Positions 48,942-60,934 of a stretch of 64,000 nucleotides of DNA are shown here, one piece after another. Origin of the DNA: Methylophilaceae bacterium 11. GTDB lineage: Bacteria > Pseudomonadota > Gammaproteobacteria > Burkholderiales > Methylophilaceae. A program made the position numbers and the translations under genes. The notes beneath the pieces are model-generated. The model was not told the DNA's origin. It worked only from the letters and a program-made list of their open reading frames with translations, and searched no databases. The stretch is taken from positions 310,001 through 374,000 of the forward strand of contig JCKJ01000001.1 in NCBI GenBank assembly GCA_000525025.1. Reading direction: 5' to 3'. The first letter of the stretch is position 1; each line of letters opens with the position of its first letter.

Positions 48942-51900
48942 ATGAAAGCTCTATTAGACTTATTTAAACAGGTAACACAAGAAGAAGAGTTTGATGCAAT
49001 TAAGATTGCATTGGCTTCGCCTGAAAAAATTCGCTCATGGTCTTATGGTGAAGTTAAAAAGCCAGAAACTATTAACTACCGTACCTTCAAGCCTGAGCGT
49101 GATGGTTTGTTCTGCTCAAAAATCTTTGGCCCGATCAAAGATTACGAGTGCTTATGCGGTAAATACAAACGCTTAAAACACCGTGGTGTGATTTGTGAAA
49201 AGTGTGGCGTTGAAGTCACGCTTTCTAAAGTGCGTCGTGAGCGTATGGGCCATATTGAATTGGCTTCACCAGTTGCGCATATCTGGTTCTTAAAATCACT
49301 CCCAAGCCGTCTGGGTATGGTGTTAGACATTGCGTTGCGTGACATTGAGCGTGTGCTTTACTTTGAAGCATTCATTGTGATTGACCCAGGCATGACACCG
49401 CTGACACGTGGTCAATTGCTGACGGAAGATGACTACCTTGCTAAAGTAGAAGAGTACGGTGATGAGTTCAATGCAGTGATGGGTGCAGAAGCGATTCGTG
49501 AATTGCTCCGCACTATGGACATCAATGACCAGATCGAAATCCTGCGCCGCGATCTAAGCGAAACTGGTTCAGAAGCGAAAATCAAGAAAATCGCTAAACG
49601 CTTGAAAGTGCTAGAAGCCTTCCAAAAATCTGGCATTAAACCAGAGTGGATGATTCTTGAAATCTTGCCAGTGTTGCCACCAGAGCTACGTCCATTGGTA
49701 CCATTGGATGGCGGTCGTTTTGCAACGTCTGACTTGAACGATTTGTATCGTCGCGTGATTAACCGTAACAACCGTTTAAAACGCTTGTTGGAGTTAAAAG
49801 CACCTGAAATCATCGTACGTAACGAAAAACGTATGTTGCAAGAAGCGGTGGACTCATTATTAGACAATGGCCGTCGCGGTAAAGTGATGACAGGCGCTAA
49901 CAAGCGTCCGTTAAAATCACTCGCAGACATGATTAAAGGTAAAGGCGGTCGTTTCCGCCAAAACTTGCTTGGTAAGCGTGTGGACTACTCAGGTCGTTCA
50001 GTGATTGTGGTTGGTCCGCAATTGAAATTGCACCAATGCGGTTTACCGAAAAAAATGGCGTTGGAATTATTCAAACCATTCATCTTCCATAAGTTGGAAG
50101 TGTTGGGTTTAGCGACCACCATTAAAGCAGCGAAGAAAAAAGTAGAAGAAGAAGGACCAGAAGTATGGGATATCCTCGAGGACGTGATCCGCGAGCATCC
50201 GGTACTATTGAACCGTGCGCCTACTTTGCACCGTTTAGGTATTCAAGCGTTTGAACCAGTATTGATTGAAGGTAAAGCCATTCAATTGCACCCACTCGTG
50301 TGTTCAGCGTTCAACGCCGACTTCGACGGTGACCAAATGGCGGTACACGTTCCATTGAGCTTAGAAGCGCAAATGGAAGCACGCACTTTAATGTTGGCAT
50401 CCAACAACGTATTGTCTCCAGCCAACGGCGAACCAATCATTGTGCCTTCACAAGATATCGTGTTGGGTCTTTACTACATGACGCGTGAAAAAGTGGCGGC
50501 ACGTGGCGAGGGCATGATTTTCAGTGATGTGAAAGAAGTGCAGCGTGTATTCGATCAAGGTTTGATTGATTTACATGCCAAAGTCACTGTACGTATCCGT
50601 GAATTCGAGATGGACGTAGAAGGCAATAAAACTGAAAAAATCAACCGTTATGAAACGACGGTGGGTCGTGCCTTATTGTCACAAATCTTGCCTGCTGGTT
50701 TGTCTTACAGTTTGATTGACAAAGCATTGAAGAAAAAAGAGATTTCAAAACTGATCAATGCGAGCTTCCGTAAAGTAGGTATTCGTGAAACTGTTATTTT
50801 TGCTGATAAATTGATGTACACAGGTTATACCTATGCGACTAAAGCAGGTATCTCCATCAGCATTAACGATATGTTGGTACCACCAGAAAAAGGTCAATTG
50901 ATTGCTGCTGCAGATGCAGAAGTGAAAGAAATTGAAGACCAATACGTGTCTGGCTTGGTCACGCAAGGTGAGCGCTATAACAAAGTGGTCGATATCTGGG
51001 GTCGTGCAGGTGATAAAGTGGCAGATGCCATGATGAAACAACTGCGTGAAGAAGATGTGTTAGACAACGATGGCAACACAGTCAAAAAAGATGGTAAAGC
51101 CTTACGCCAAGAATCATTTAATGCGATTTACATGATGGCTGACTCAGGTGCGCGTGGTTCTGCAGCGCAGGTACGTCAGCTGGCCGGTATGCGTGGCTTG
51201 ATGGCGAAACCAGATGGTTCGATCATTGAAACACCGATTAAAGCGAACTTCCGTGATGGCTTGAACGTGTTGCAGTACTTTATTTCAACCCACGGTGCAC
51301 GTAAAGGCTTGGCCGATACTGCGTTGAAGACAGCGAACTCTGGTTACTTGACACGTCGTTTGGTGGATGTAACGCAAGACTTGGTGGTAACTGAGACTGA
51401 TTGTGGTACGGTTGAAGGTTTAGTGACTAAAGCCTTGGTAAAAGGCGGTGAAGTGGTTGAGCCATTGCATGACCGTATCTTGGGTCGTACAGCCGCTTTA
51501 GACATCATTCATCCAGAGACGCAAGCTGTGGTATACCCAGCCGGCACACTGTTGACTGAAGATGAAGTAGAGAAAATCGATGCGTTAGGCATTGATGAAG
51601 TGAAAGTGCGTACAGCGCTGACTTGCGATACACGTTACGGCATTTGTGCAACATGTTATGGCCGTGACTTAGGTCGTGGTAAGTTGATTAGCATGGGTGA
51701 AGCGGTAGGCGTGATTGCAGCGCAATCTATTGGTGAGCCTGGTACACAGTTGACCATGCGTACGTTCCACATCGGTGGTGCGGTATCACGTGCAGCTTCA
51801 GTATCACAAGTAGAAAGTAAATCTAACGGTATATTAAGCTTTACCTCTACGATGCGTTACGTGACTAACTCACGTGGCGAGCAAATTGTGATCTCACGTA

Positions 51901-53204
51901 ATGGTGAAGTCATTATTGCGGATGATAATGGTCGTGAGCGTGAGCGTCATAAAGTGCCTTACGGTGCTACATTGACAGTGACCGATGGTAAAACAGTCAA
52001 AGCCGGTCAAGCGTTAGCAACATGGGATCCACATACCCGTCCAATTATTACGGAATATGCGGGCCGCATTAAGTTTGAGAACGTAGAAGAAGGCGTGACC
52101 GTTGCGAAGCAAATTGATGATGTGACTGGTTTGTCATCCTTGGTGGTGATTGATCCGAAACAACGTGCTGGCCAATCTAAAGGCTTACGTCCACAAGTGA
52201 AATTGCTGGATGCTGTAGGTAATGAAGTGAAGATTGCCGGTACAGAGACAAGCGTGAACGTGACGTTCCAACTGGGTTGTATTATTACGGTGAAAGATGG
52301 TCAAGATGTAGGCGTGGGTGAAGTATTGGCCCGTATCCCACAAGAGTCATCTAAAACGCGTGATATTACCGGGGGTCTTCCACGTGTGGCTGAGTTGTTT
52401 GAAGCGCGCTCACCAAAAGATGCCGGTATGTTGGCGGAAGTCACTGGTACCGTATCGTTTGGTAAAGATACCAAAGGTAAGCAACGTTTAGTGATTACAG
52501 ACTTAGATGGTCAATCTAGCGAATTCTTGATTGCTAAAGATAAGCACGTGACAGCACATGATGGTCAAGTGGTGACTAAAGGTGAGACGATTGTGGACGG
52601 TCCAGCTGATCCGCAAGATATCTTGCGCTTACAAGGTCGTGAAGCATTGGCGCGTTACATTATCGATGAAGTGCAAGATGTATATCGCTTACAAGGCGTA
52701 AAAATTAACGACAAACACATTGAAGTGATTGTGCGTCAAATGTTGCGTCGTGTACGTGTGACAGATGCAGGTGATACCAGCTTCATTCAAGGTGAGCAGG
52801 TAGAACGTGCGGACTTGTTGTCAGAGAATGAACGCGTGATTGCGCAAGATAAACGCCCAGCAACGTTTGAGTATGTGTTGTTAGGTATTACTAAAGCATC
52901 GTTGTCTACGGATTCATTCATCTCAGCCGCATCGTTCCAAGAGACTACACGTGTCTTGACCGAGGCAGCGATTTTAGGCAAACGTGATGATTTGCGTGGC
53001 CTGAAAGAGAACGTAATTGTGGGTCGTTTGATTCCAGCCGGTACCGGCTTGGCCTACCACGAAGCGCGTAAACGTGCGGCGATTGCAGCGTTGACGCCAA
53101 CAGTAGCAGAGCCATCAGCAGCAGCGATTGCAGCGGAAGCCCTGTTCACTGGAACAGATGAGGTTGTAGAAGAAACACAAGTGATTGAAACGCCAGCCGA
53201 GTAA
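48942..53204 (+). CDS. rpoC: RNA polymerase subunit beta'
   Basis: The 1,420-residue subunit has an N-terminal zinc site ([20 protein letters not shown]), the catalytic NADFDGD loop in [14 protein letters not shown], a second zinc site with [16 protein letters not shown], and the bridge/trigger region [19 protein letters not shown]. It ends the rplKAJL-rpoBC cluster. Confidence 0.98.
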   Translation: MKALLDLFKQVTQEEEFDAIKIALASPEKIRSWSYGEVKKPETINYRTFKPERDGLFCSKIFGPIKDYECLCGKYKRLKHRGVICEKCGVEVTLSKVRRERMGHIELASPVAHIWFLKSLPSRLGMVLDIALRDIERVLYFEAFIVIDPGMTPLTRGQLLTEDDYLAKVEEYGDEFNAVMGAEAIRELLRTMDINDQIEILRRDLSETGSEAKIKKIAKRLKVLEAFQKSGIKPEWMILEILPVLPPELRPLVPLDGGRFATSDLNDLYRRVINRNNRLKRLLELKAPEIIVRNEKRMLQEAVDSLLDNGRRGKVMTGANKRPLKSLADMIKGKGGRFRQNLLGKRVDYSGRSVIVVGPQLKLHQCGLPKKMALELFKPFIFHKLEVLGLATTIKAAKKKVEEEGPEVWDILEDVIREHPVLLNRAPTLHRLGIQAFEPVLIEGKAIQLHPLVCSAFNADFDGDQMAVHVPLSLEAQMEARTLMLASNNVLSPANGEPIIVPSQDIVLGLYYMTREKVAARGEGMIFSDVKEVQRVFDQGLIDLHAKVTVRIREFEMDVEGNKTEKINRYETTVGRALLSQILPAGLSYSLIDKALKKKEISKLINASFRKVGIRETVIFADKLMYTGYTYATKAGISISINDMLVPPEKGQLIAAADAEVKEIEDQYVSGLVTQGERYNKVVDIWGRAGDKVADAMMKQLREEDVLDNDGNTVKKDGKALRQESFNAIYMMADSGARGSAAQVRQLAGMRGLMAKPDGSIIETPIKANFRDGLNVLQYFISTHGARKGLADTALKTANSGYLTRRLVDVTQDLVVTETDCGTVEGLVTKALVKGGEVVEPLHDRILGRTAALDIIHPETQAVVYPAGTLLTEDEVEKIDALGIDEVKVRTALTCDTRYGICATCYGRDLGRGKLISMGEAVGVIAAQSIGEPGTQLTMRTFHIGGAVSRAASVSQVESKSNGILSFTSTMRYVTNSRGEQIVISRNGEVIIADDNGRERERHKVPYGATLTVTDGKTVKAGQALATWDPHTRPIITEYAGRIKFENVEEGVTVAKQIDDVTGLSSLVVIDPKQRAGQSKGLRPQVKLLDAVGNEVKIAGTETSVNVTFQLGCIITVKDGQDVGVGEVLARIPQESSKTRDITGGLPRVAELFEARSPKDAGMLAEVTGTVSFGKDTKGKQRLVITDLDGQSSEFLIAKDKHVTAHDGQVVTKGETIVDGPADPQDILRLQGREALARYIIDEVQDVYRLQGVKINDKHIEVIVRQMLRRVRVTDAGDTSFIQGEQVERADLLSENERVIAQDKRPATFEYVLLGITKASLSTDSFISAASFQETTRVLTEAAILGKRDDLRGLKENVIVGRLIPAGTGLAYHEARKRAAIAALTPTVAEPSAAAIAAEALFTGTDEVVEETQVIETPAE

Positions 53205-53239
53205 TTGAATGTTTGGGATGTGTTTAGTGGAATTAGCGC

Positions 53240-53268
53240 TTGACACATCCTGCTGCACTAAATAGAAT
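53240..53268 (+). promoter_or_regulatory. Sigma-70 promoter of the str operon
   Basis: A consensus TTGACA (53240-53245) and TAGAAT (53263-53268) are 17 bases apart, giving a start near 53275 and a leader of about 104 bases before rpsL. Confidence 0.8.
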
Positions 53269-53280
53269 GCTTGGTTTTTT

Positions 53281-53318
53281 AGAATAGCCTTATTGTCCGC
53301 AATGAGGCCGTTCTGTTT
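53281..53318 (+). promoter_or_regulatory. Hairpin in the rpsL leader
   Basis: A stem GCCTTATTG (53287-53295) / CAATGAGGC (53300-53308), with one G-U pair and a 4-base loop, is extended by AGAA/TTCT and followed by GTTTTG. It lies just after the predicted start of transcription, so it may be an attenuator, or it may end rpoC read-through. Confidence 0.55.
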
Positions 53319-53378
53319 TGATTTAAATATATTTTTTGTAAAAGTTATTTTTATAGATATTCATAGAGGTTATAGGCA

Positions 53379-53765
53379 ATGCCAACCATTAATCAGTTAA
53401 TTCGCAAACCACGCGTTCAAGTGGTCACCAAAAGCAAGGTGCCTGCATTAGAAGCGTGTCCGCAAAAACGTGGTGTGTGTACCCGTGTGTATACCACAAC
53501 TCCTAAAAAGCCTAACTCTGCGTTACGTAAAGTGGCTAAAGTGCGTCTTACCAACGGCTACGAAGTTATTAGCTATATCGGTGGTGAAGGCCATAACTTG
53601 CAAGAGCACAGTGTGGTGCTTATCCGTGGTGGTCGTGTAAAAGACTTGCCGGGTGTGCGTTACCACATGGTGCGTGGTAGTTTGGATACGGCCGGTGTTA
53701 AAGACCGCAAACAATCACGTTCTAAATACGGTGCTAAGCGTCCAAAAGCTGCTAAAGCAGCATAG
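53379..53765 (+). CDS. rpsL: 30S ribosomal protein S12
   Basis: This 128-residue decoding-centre protein has [20 protein letters not shown] with the wild-type lysine at the K43 streptomycin site, and [13 protein letters not shown] with the K88 equivalent. First gene of the str operon. The 94-base gap to rpsG contains a TTGCTA (53811) / TAGCAA (53827) hairpin where S7 control is known in E. coli. Confidence 0.98.
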   Translation: MPTINQLIRKPRVQVVTKSKVPALEACPQKRGVCTRVYTTTPKKPNSALRKVAKVRLTNGYEVISYIGGEGHNLQEHSVVLIRGGRVKDLPGVRYHMVRGSLDTAGVKDRKQSRSKYGAKRPKAAKAA

Positions 53766-53859
53766 TTACTGTTTGTGTAGTGTTATTACATTGAAAGCGG
53801 CTGAGATGCCTTGCTAAAGCATTTGCTAGCAAAACTTATTAAATTGAATAGAGAAAATT

Positions 53860-54330
53860 ATGCCAAGACGTAGAGAAGTCCCCAAACGTAACATTCTTCC
53901 GGATCCAAAATTCGGTAGCCAAGAAGTGTCAAAATTTGTCAATGTGCTGATGACTGGTGGTAAAAAATCAGTTGCAGAACGTATTTTATACGGCGCATTT
54001 GATCAAGTGACCGCAAAAAGTGGTAAAGACGCGTTGGAAGTGTTTACAGTTGCATTGAATAACTTGCGTCCATTGGTTGAGGTAAAAAGCCGTCGCGTAG
54101 GTGGTGCTAACTATCAGGTGCCTGTTGAGGTGCGCCCAAGCCGTCGTAGTGCGTTGGCGATGCGTTGGTTGCGTGATGCTGCACGTAAGCGTGGTGAGAA
54201 ATCAATGGGTCTGCGTTTAGCGGCTGAGTTGGTGGAAGCTTCTGAAGGTCGTGGTTCTGCAATGAAGAAACGTGAAGAAGTTCACCGTATGGCAGAAGCG
54301 AACAAGGCGTTCTCACACTTCAGATTCTAA
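53860..54330 (+). CDS. rpsG: 30S ribosomal protein S7
   Basis: The 156-residue protein initiates assembly of the 30S head. It has [36 protein letters not shown] and [16 protein letters not shown]. It lies between rpsL and fusA in the standard order. Confidence 0.98.
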   Translation: MPRRREVPKRNILPDPKFGSQEVSKFVNVLMTGGKKSVAERILYGAFDQVTAKSGKDALEVFTVALNNLRPLVEVKSRRVGGANYQVPVEVRPSRRSALAMRWLRDAARKRGEKSMGLRLAAELVEASEGRGSAMKKREEVHRMAEANKAFSHFRF

Positions 54331-54406
54331 GTGTCTAAGTGTAGTTGAAAATTGGTTGTTCGCTCTTTAAGAATTTAGATTGAATTGATAGCAAAGGTAT
54401 AGAATC

Positions 54407-56497
54407 GTGGCTCGTAAAACCCCTATTGAACGCTACCGTAATATTGGTATTTCTGCACACATTGACGCTGGTAAAACAACGACAACTGAGCGTATTCTTT
54501 TTTACACAGGCGTAAACCACAAAATTGGTGAAGTGCATGATGGCGCGGCCACTATGGACTGGATGGAGCAAGAGCAAGAGCGTGGTATCACGATTACCTC
54601 TGCGGCCACGACCTGTTTCTGGAAAGGGATGGCTGGTCAATTCGATCAACACCGTATTAACATCATTGACACCCCTGGGCACGTAGACTTCACGATTGAA
54701 GTGGAGCGTTCTATGCGTGTGCTGGATGGCGCATGTATGGTGTACTGTGCGGTAGGTGGTGTGCAGCCACAATCTGAAACTGTTTGGCGTCAAGCCAACA
54801 AGTATAAAGTGCCGCGTTTAGCGTTCGTCAACAAGATGGACCGTGCTGGCGCTAACTTCTTCAAAGTGTACGATCAAATGCGTGCACGTCTTAAGGCTAA
54901 TCCTGTGCCGCTTCAAGTGCCTATCGGTGCTGAAGACAAATTCGAAGGTGTGGTTGACTTGATTAAGATGAAGGCCATCTTCTGGGATGAGGCTTCACAG
55001 GGCATGAAGTTCGACTATCGTGATATCCCTGCCGATTTAAAAGCAGATTGCGACAAATGGCGCTCAAATATGGTAGAAGCAGCAGCGGAAGCCAATGAAG
55101 ATCTGATGAATAAATACCTTGAAGAAGGTGAATTGTCAGAAGAGGATATTTTGCTAGGTTTGCGTACGCGCACTATCGCTTCTGAAATCGTACCAATGAT
55201 GTGTGGCTCAGCCTTTAAAAACAAAGGCGTGCAAGCGATGTTGGATAAGGTGATTGAATTGATGCCTGCGCCAACCGATATTCCGCCAACACGTGCAGAA
55301 GATGAAGATGGTAAAGAAATGTTCTTGAAGGCGTCTGATGATGAGAAATTCTCAGCATTGGCTTTCAAAATCATGACAGACCCGTTTGTTGGTCAGTTGA
55401 TCTTCTTCCGCGTGTACTCTGGCGTGGTGAATGCTGGTGACACTGTATACAACCCGCTAAAAGGTAAAAAAGAGCGTATTGGCCGTATTGTGCAAATGCA
55501 TGCGAATACGCGTGAGCCGCTTGAAGAAGTGCGTGCGGGTGACATTGCAGCTGCAGTTGGTTTGAAAGAAGCAACTACAGGCGATACCTTGTGTGCATTG
55601 GGTCAAGAAATTATTCTTGAACGTATGATTTTCCCTGAGCCTGTGATTCACGTTGCGGTTGAGCCAAAAACAAAAGCTGACCAAGAAAAAATGGGTATTG
55701 CTTTAAACCGTTTGGCACAAGAGGATCCTTCTTTCCGTGTGAAAACAGATGAAGAGACTAACCAAACCATTATTTCTGGTATGGGTGAGTTGCACTTGGA
55801 AATTCTGGTGGATCGTATGAAGCGCGAGTTTGGCGTGGAAGCTAACGTGGGCGCACCACAAGTGGCTTACCGTGAAGCATTCAAGAAAACGATTGAAATC
55901 GAAGGTAAATTCGTTAAGCAATCCGGCGGTAAAGGTCAATATGGTCACGTTTGGCTCAAAATGGAACCAAATGAAGCTGGTAAAGGCTTTGAGTTCGTGG
56001 ATGCGATTAAAGGCGGTACCGTGCCGCGCGAGTTCATCCCGGCAGTTGAAAAAGGTTTGCGTGAAACCATTCCTTCAGGCGTGTTGGCAGGCTTCCCGGT
56101 TGTGGATGCAAAAGTCACCTTGTTTGACGGTTCTTACCATGACGTTGACTCGAACGAAAACGCTTTCAAAATGGCTGCTTCGATTGCATTTAAAGATGGT
56201 ATGCGTAAAGCAGACCCAATCTTGCTTGAGCCGATGATGGCGGTTGAGGTGGAAACGCCAGAAGACTACATGGGTGATGTGATGGGTGACTTGTCATCAC
56301 GTCGTGGCATGATTCAAGGGATGGATGACAGCGCCTCTGGCAAAATTATCCGTGCAGAAGTGCCATTGGCTGAGATGTTCGGTTATTCAACTGTAGTGCG
56401 TTCATTGTCGCAAGGCCGCGCAAGCTACAGCATGGAATTTAAGCATTACTCTGAAGCACCAAGAAACGTGGCTGATGCCATTATGAACAAGAAATAA
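54407..56497 (+). CDS. fusA: Elongation factor G
   Basis: The 696-residue translocation GTPase starts with GTG ([14 protein letters not shown]). G1 is [14 protein letters not shown]3 DTPGHVDF, G4 NKMDR. The C-terminal domains are complete. tuf copy 2 begins 37 bases after the stop. Confidence 0.98.
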   Translation: MARKTPIERYRNIGISAHIDAGKTTTTERILFYTGVNHKIGEVHDGAATMDWMEQEQERGITITSAATTCFWKGMAGQFDQHRINIIDTPGHVDFTIEVERSMRVLDGACMVYCAVGGVQPQSETVWRQANKYKVPRLAFVNKMDRAGANFFKVYDQMRARLKANPVPLQVPIGAEDKFEGVVDLIKMKAIFWDEASQGMKFDYRDIPADLKADCDKWRSNMVEAAAEANEDLMNKYLEEGELSEEDILLGLRTRTIASEIVPMMCGSAFKNKGVQAMLDKVIELMPAPTDIPPTRAEDEDGKEMFLKASDDEKFSALAFKIMTDPFVGQLIFFRVYSGVVNAGDTVYNPLKGKKERIGRIVQMHANTREPLEEVRAGDIAAAVGLKEATTGDTLCALGQEIILERMIFPEPVIHVAVEPKTKADQEKMGIALNRLAQEDPSFRVKTDEETNQTIISGMGELHLEILVDRMKREFGVEANVGAPQVAYREAFKKTIEIEGKFVKQSGGKGQYGHVWLKMEPNEAGKGFEFVDAIKGGTVPREFIPAVEKGLRETIPSGVLAGFPVVDAKVTLFDGSYHDVDSNENAFKMAASIAFKDGMRKADPILLEPMMAVEVETPEDYMGDVMGDLSSRRGMIQGMDDSASGKIIRAEVPLAEMFGYSTVVRSLSQGRASYSMEFKHYSEAPRNVADAIMNKK

Positions 56498-56503
56498 TTT
56501 AAT

Positions 56504-57726
56504 TTTAAAGACATTAAGGTAAAGGAAATCAATCATGGCAAAAGGCAAATTTGAACGTACCAAGCCACATGTGAACGTCGGTACGATTGGTCACGTTGAC
56601 CACGGTAAGACGACATTAACAGCGGCGATTACTACAGTATTGACCAAGAAATTTGGTGGTGAAGCCAAGGCTTACGATCAAATTGACGCGGCGCCAGAAG
56701 AAAAAGCACGTGGTATTACCATTAACACAGCACACGTTGAGTACGAGACAGCCACACGTCACTACGCACACGTAGACTGCCCAGGCCACGCCGACTATGT
56801 TAAAAACATGATTACCGGTGCTGCACAAATGGACGGCGCAATCTTAGTATGTTCAGCTGCTGACGGCCCAATGCCACAAACACGTGAACACATCCTGTTA
56901 GCGCGCCAAGTAGGTGTGCCATACATCGTTGTATTCCTGAACAAAGCAGACATGGTAGATGACGCTGAATTGTTAGAGTTGGTTGAAATGGAAGTACGTG
57001 ACCTATTGTCTAAATACGACTTCCCAGGTGACGACACCCCAATCATCAAAGGCTCAGCTAAATTAGCTCTAGAAGGTGACCAATCACCAATCGGCGAACC
57101 AGCCATCTTCGCATTGGCTGACGCACTAGACAGCTACATCCCAATGCCAGAGCGTGCAGTTGACGGTACATTCCTGATGCCAGTAGAAGACGTATTCTCT
57201 ATCTCTGGTCGCGGTACTGTAGTGACTGGCCGTATCGAACGCGGTATCGTTAAAGTAGGTGACGAGATCGAAATCGTTGGTATCAAAGACACATTAAAAA
57301 CAACCTGTACAGGCGTTGAAATGTTCCGTAAGTTACTTGACCAAGGTCAAGCAGGCGACAACGTAGGTGTATTGTTACGTGGTACAAAACGTGAAGAAGT
57401 GGAACGCGGTCAAGTATTGGCTAAATCTGGTTCTATCAAACCACACACAAAATTCACAGCAGAAATCTACGTGTTGGGTAAAGATGAAGGTGGTCGTCAT
57501 ACACCATTCTTCCAAGGTTACCGTCCACAGTTCTACTTCCGTACGACAGACGTAACGGGTGCTGTAGAATTGCCAGCAGGTACAGAAATGGTGATGCCAG
57601 GTGATAACGTATCTATCACTGTGACATTGATTGCCCCGATTGCGATGGAAGAAGGCTTACGCTTCGCGATTCGTGAAGGTGGTCGTACCGTTGGTGCTGG
57701 TGTGGTCGCTAAAGTCATCGCGTAAT
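56504..57726 (+). repeat. tuf repeat, copy 2
   Basis: Partner of 39836-41058 in direct orientation, 16,668 bases downstream. Two synonymous differences were found by reading both copies side by side. The sequences diverge abruptly at both ends. Confidence 0.95.
56535..57725 (+). CDS. tuf: Elongation factor Tu, copy 2
   Basis: The 396-residue protein is identical to copy 1, in the tufA position at the end of the str operon (rpsL-rpsG-fusA-tuf). It has the same upstream AAAGGAAA ribosome binding site. A 9-bp hairpin with a weak T run (57741-57766) separates it from rpsJ. Confidence 0.98.
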   Translation: MAKGKFERTKPHVNVGTIGHVDHGKTTLTAAITTVLTKKFGGEAKAYDQIDAAPEEKARGITINTAHVEYETATRHYAHVDCPGHADYVKNMITGAAQMDGAILVCSAADGPMPQTREHILLARQVGVPYIVVFLNKADMVDDAELLELVEMEVRDLLSKYDFPGDDTPIIKGSAKLALEGDQSPIGEPAIFALADALDSYIPMPERAVDGTFLMPVEDVFSISGRGTVVTGRIERGIVKVGDEIEIVGIKDTLKTTCTGVEMFRKLLDQGQAGDNVGVLLRGTKREEVERGQVLAKSGSIKPHTKFTAEIYVLGKDEGGRHTPFFQGYRPQFYFRTTDVTGAVELPAGTEMVMPGDNVSITVTLIAPIAMEEGLRFAIREGGRTVGAGVVAKVIA

Positions 57727-57740
57727 TTGTAGTTTAATTA

Positions 57741-57770
57741 AAGCGGCAGGCTGAAGTCTGCCGTTTCGCT
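57741..57770 (+). terminator. Weak terminator/attenuator between tuf copy 2 and rpsJ
   Basis: A stem AAGCGGCAG (57741-57749) / CTGCCGTTT (57758-57766), with one G-U pair, is followed by CGCTCTTTA. The interrupted T run suggests partial read-through into rpsJ. Confidence 0.5.
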
Positions 57771-57788
57771 CTTTATAAGGAAAAAAAC

Positions 57789-58097
57789 ATGGCTGCTCAA
57801 AAAATTCGTATTCGCTTAAAAGCATTTGACTATCGTTTGATTGATCAATCTGCTCAAGAGATTGTTGAAACTGCTAAGCGTACTGGCGCTGTGGTAAAAG
57901 GTCCTGTGCCATTGCCAACACGCATTGAACGCTTTGATATTTTGCGTTCACCACACGTGAACAAAACATCGCGTGACCAATTTGAAATCCGTACCCACCA
58001 ACGTTTGATGGACATTGTGGATCCAACAGATAAAACTGTAGATGCTTTGATGAAATTGGATTTGCCAGCAGGTGTAGATGTAGAAATTAAGCTGTAA
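57789..58097 (+). CDS. rpsJ: 30S ribosomal protein S10
   Basis: This 102-residue protein (also NusE, a transcription antitermination partner) has [21 protein letters not shown] and the signature [18 protein letters not shown]. It follows tuf and is separated from rplC by 113 bases that contain a promoter and a hairpin. Confidence 0.98.
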   Translation: MAAQKIRIRLKAFDYRLIDQSAQEIVETAKRTGAVVKGPVPLPTRIERFDILRSPHVNKTSRDQFEIRTHQRLMDIVDPTDKTVDALMKLDLPAGVDVEIKL

Positions 58098-58114
58098 TTA
58101 CAACTAAATAATAG

Positions 58115-58143
58115 TTGTAAAATTTATGGGGGTTCGGTATAAT
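58115..58143 (+). promoter_or_regulatory. Sigma-70 promoter between rpsJ and rplC
   Basis: TTGTAA (58115-58120) and a perfect TATAAT (58138-58143) are 17 bases apart. The predicted start is near 58150, 60 bases before rplC. Confidence 0.75.
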
Positions 58144-58159
58144 CCGGCCTCTTTCATGG

Positions 58160-58187
58160 AAGTCGGTCAATTGTAATCGGCTTTTTT
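58160..58187 (+). terminator. Attenuator-like hairpin upstream of rplC
   Basis: A stem AAGTCGGT (58160-58167) / ATCGGCTT (58176-58183), with two G-U pairs and an 8-base loop, is followed directly by TTTT. It falls about 10 bases after the predicted start of transcription, so it would stop or pause new transcripts before rplC. Confidence 0.6.
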
Positions 58188-58210
58188 AACTAATAAATAA
58201 GGAATCGATC

Positions 58211-58861
58211 ATGAGCTTAGGGCTTATTGGTCGCAAGGTGGGGATGACCCGCATCTTTACTGAGGAAGGCGCAAGCATTCCAGTAACGGTGCTAGAGGTT
58301 GTACCTAACCGTGTGACACAGATCAAGACTGTCGAAAGCGATGGCTATACAGGCCTTCAAGTTGCTTACGGCGAACGTCGTGCAAGCCGCATCAACAAAG
58401 CGCTAACTGGGCATTATGCCAAGGCTGGCGTGGCTGCTGGTGCAGGTATCAAAGAATTCAATGTTTCAGCAGATGTGCTTGGCAACTATCAGGTTGGTGG
58501 CAATGTTACTGTTGAAATTTTCTCTGCCGGCCAAATGGTGGATGTGACTGGTACGTCGATTGGTAAAGGGTTTGCTGGTGCTATCAAGCGCCACCACTTT
58601 AGCTCTAATCGTGCGTCACACGGTAACTCACGTTCACATAATGTGCCTGGCTCTATCGGTATGGCGCAAGATCCTGGTCGAGTATTCCCAGGTAAGCGTA
58701 TGCCGGGTCATTTAGGTGATGTTAAAGTGACTACACAAAATCTAGAAGTAGTACGTGTGGATGCTGAGCGTAACCTCTTGTTGATTAAAGGTGCAATTCC
58801 TGGCTCTAAAGGTGGCGATGTTATTGTTCGCCCAGCTGTTAAAGCGAAAGGGGCTAAATAA
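58211..58861 (+). CDS. rplC: 50S ribosomal protein L3
   Basis: The 216-residue protein has [17 protein letters not shown] and the [21 protein letters not shown] loop reaching toward the peptidyl transferase centre. The stop overlaps the rplD start by one base (TAATG). Confidence 0.98.
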   Translation: MSLGLIGRKVGMTRIFTEEGASIPVTVLEVVPNRVTQIKTVESDGYTGLQVAYGERRASRINKALTGHYAKAGVAAGAGIKEFNVSADVLGNYQVGGNVTVEIFSAGQMVDVTGTSIGKGFAGAIKRHHFSSNRASHGNSRSHNVPGSIGMAQDPGRVFPGKRMPGHLGDVKVTTQNLEVVRVDAERNLLLIKGAIPGSKGGDVIVRPAVKAKGAK

Positions 58862-59487
58862 TGGAACTGAAATTAATCGATCAAAACGGTAAGGTTGCTA
58901 AAAAAGGCGTCGCTGTTTCTGATGTGACTTTTGGCCGGGAGTTTAACGAAGCTTTGGTGCATCAAGTGGTAGTAGCCTATATGGCGAATGCCCGTACAGC
59001 AACACGTGCTCAAAAAGGCCGTGATACTGTGGCGCATACTACACACAAACCTTATGCGCAAAAAGGCACTGGTAACGCACGTGCAGGTATGACTTCAAGC
59101 CCGATCTGGCGTGGAGGTGGTCGTGCATTCCCTAATTCCCCAAACGAGAACTTCAGCCACAAAGTAAACCGTAAGGCTTACCGTGCTGGTATGCAAACGA
59201 TTCTGTCTGAGTTGGCACGTCAAGAGCGTATCGTGGTGGTGGAAGACTTTAAAGTCGAATCACCAAAAACCAAACAGTTCGTTGAGAAAATCAAGGGTCT
59301 TGGTTATGCGGAAGGTGTACTTCTGTTGACGGATGGTTTTGATGAAAACTTATATCTGTCATCACGTAATTTAACTAACGTGATGGTGGTGGAAGCGCAA
59401 TATGCTGACCCAGTGAGCTTGGTGCGCTTTCCAAAAGTATTGGCCACTGCTGGTGCAGTGAAGAAACTTGAGGAGCTGTTAGCATGA
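58861..59487 (+). CDS. rplD: 50S ribosomal protein L4
   Basis: The 208-residue protein has [12 protein letters not shown] and [20 protein letters not shown], the exit-tunnel loop. In E. coli it represses the S10 operon through its leader. It overlaps rplW by 4 bases (ATGA). Confidence 0.98.
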   Translation: MELKLIDQNGKVAKKGVAVSDVTFGREFNEALVHQVVVAYMANARTATRAQKGRDTVAHTTHKPYAQKGTGNARAGMTSSPIWRGGGRAFPNSPNENFSHKVNRKAYRAGMQTILSELARQERIVVVEDFKVESPKTKQFVEKIKGLGYAEGVLLLTDGFDENLYLSSRNLTNVMVVEAQYADPVSLVRFPKVLATAGAVKKLEELLA

Positions 59488-59798
59488 TGAACGCTATTAC
59501 GAAAACTCAAGACCGTCTGTTGCAAGTGATCTTAGCGCCACAAATTACTGAAAAAGCAACTTATATTGCTGATAAGCATCAGCAAATCGCATTTAAAGTG
59601 CGCACAGATGCAACTAAAACTGAAATTAAAGCGGCTGTAGAGTTGGTCTTTAAAGTAGAAGTTGAAAAAGTTGCTGTGATTAATGTTGCAGGTAAGACAA
59701 AACGTGCCGGCCGCCGTATGGGTCAGCGTAGCGACTGGAAAAAAGCTTATGTAAGCTTGAAGCCAGGTCAAGAAATTAACTTCGCAGCGGGCGAATAA
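59484..59798 (+). CDS. rplW: 50S ribosomal protein L23
   Basis: This 104-residue protein at the tunnel exit has [20 protein letters not shown] and the [18 protein letters not shown] end. Tandem ATGs at 59484 and 59487 are alternative starts. Confidence 0.97.
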   Translation: MMNAITKTQDRLLQVILAPQITEKATYIADKHQQIAFKVRTDATKTEIKAAVELVFKVEVEKVAVINVAGKTKRAGRRMGQRSDWKKAYVSLKPGQEINFAAGE

Positions 59799-59809
59799 GG
59801 AGAGAAGAC

Positions 59810-60643
59810 ATGGCATTAGTTAAAGTCAAACCAACTTCCCCCGGCCGTCGTGGTGTATTGAAAGTTGTTACACCAGATTTGTACAAAGGCAAGCCACACG
59901 CGCCGCTGTTGGAAAGTCAAAGTAAAAACGCAGGCCGTAATAACAACGGTCGTATTACTACACGTCATCAAGGTGGTGGTCATAAACAGCATTACCGTTT
60001 AATCGACTTCCGTCGTAACAAAGATGGCATTCCGGCAACAGTTGAGCGTATTGAGTACGATCCAAATCGTACGGCTAATATTGCTTTATTGTGCTACGCA
60101 GATGGTGAGCGCCGTTACATTATTGCGCCGCGTGGTGTAGCTGCTGGCTCACAATTGGTGAGTGGTGCTGAAGCGCCAATCAAAGTGGGTAATGCATTGC
60201 CGTTGCGTAATATTCCTGTAGGTAGCACGATTCATTGTATTGAATTGCAGCCTGGTAAAGGTGCGCAAATTGCGCGTTCTGCAGGTACTTCTGTACAGCT
60301 ATTGGCACGTGAAGGTGCGTATGCGCAGTTGCGTTTGCGCTCTGGTGAAGTGCGTCGCGTACATGTTGACTGTAAAGCAACATTAGGCGAAGTGGGTAAT
60401 GAAGAGCATTCACTACGTTCAATTGGTAAAGCTGGTGCAATGCGCTGGCGTGGTGTTCGCCCAACCGTTCGCGGTGTGGTGATGAACCCGGTTGATCACC
60501 CGCACGGTGGTGGTGAAGGTAAAACAGCTGCTGGTATGAATCCAGTAAGCCCATGGGGTCTTAAAACTAAGGGTTATCGTACACGTAGTAATAAGCGTAC
60601 TGATAACATGCGCGTTAGTCGTCGTCCAAGAAACGTAAGGTAA
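59810..60643 (+). CDS. rplB: 50S ribosomal protein L2
   Basis: The 277-residue protein has [20 protein letters not shown] and the conserved C-terminal [14 protein letters not shown] with the histidine important for peptidyl transfer. Followed by rpsS after 5 bases. Confidence 0.98.
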   Translation: MALVKVKPTSPGRRGVLKVVTPDLYKGKPHAPLLESQSKNAGRNNNGRITTRHQGGGHKQHYRLIDFRRNKDGIPATVERIEYDPNRTANIALLCYADGERRYIIAPRGVAAGSQLVSGAEAPIKVGNALPLRNIPVGSTIHCIELQPGKGAQIARSAGTSVQLLAREGAYAQLRLRSGEVRRVHVDCKATLGEVGNEEHSLRSIGKAGAMRWRGVRPTVRGVVMNPVDHPHGGGEGKTAAGMNPVSPWGLKTKGYRTRSNKRTDNMRVSRRPRNVR

Positions 60644-60648
60644 TCGAT

Positions 60649-60924
60649 ATGGCACGTTCAATTAAAAAAGGCCCATTTGTAGATGGGCATTTGGTAAAAA
60701 AAGTAGAAGTTGCTGCGGCAGCTCGTGATCGCAAGCCAATTAAAACTTGGTCACGTCGTTCTACCATCTTGCCAAATTTTATTGGTTTAACCATCGCAGT
60801 GCACAATGGTAAGCAACATGTGCCTGTGTTGATTTCTGAAAACATGGTTGGTCACAAGCTCGGTGAATTTGCGTTAACACGTACATTCAAGGGTCACGCG
60901 GCTGATAAAAAAGCGAAGAAATAA
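60649..60924 (+). CDS. rpsS: 30S ribosomal protein S19
   Basis: This 91-residue protein has [17 protein letters not shown], the [20 protein letters not shown] core and [10 protein letters not shown]. Confidence 0.98.
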   Translation: MARSIKKGPFVDGHLVKKVEVAAAARDRKPIKTWSRRSTILPNFIGLTIAVHNGKQHVPVLISENMVGHKLGEFALTRTFKGHAADKKAKK

Positions 60925-60934
60925 GAGGCTAATG

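Noticed and set aside
49433-49930. A 165-codon minus-strand frame inside rpoC
   Set aside because: Composition is that of a shadow of rpoC codons; no start signals or known motifs.
39836-57726. The long direct repeats considered as an insertion sequence or transposon flanks
   Set aside because: The repeats are simply the two tuf genes; no transposase, terminal inverted repeats or target duplications are seen.
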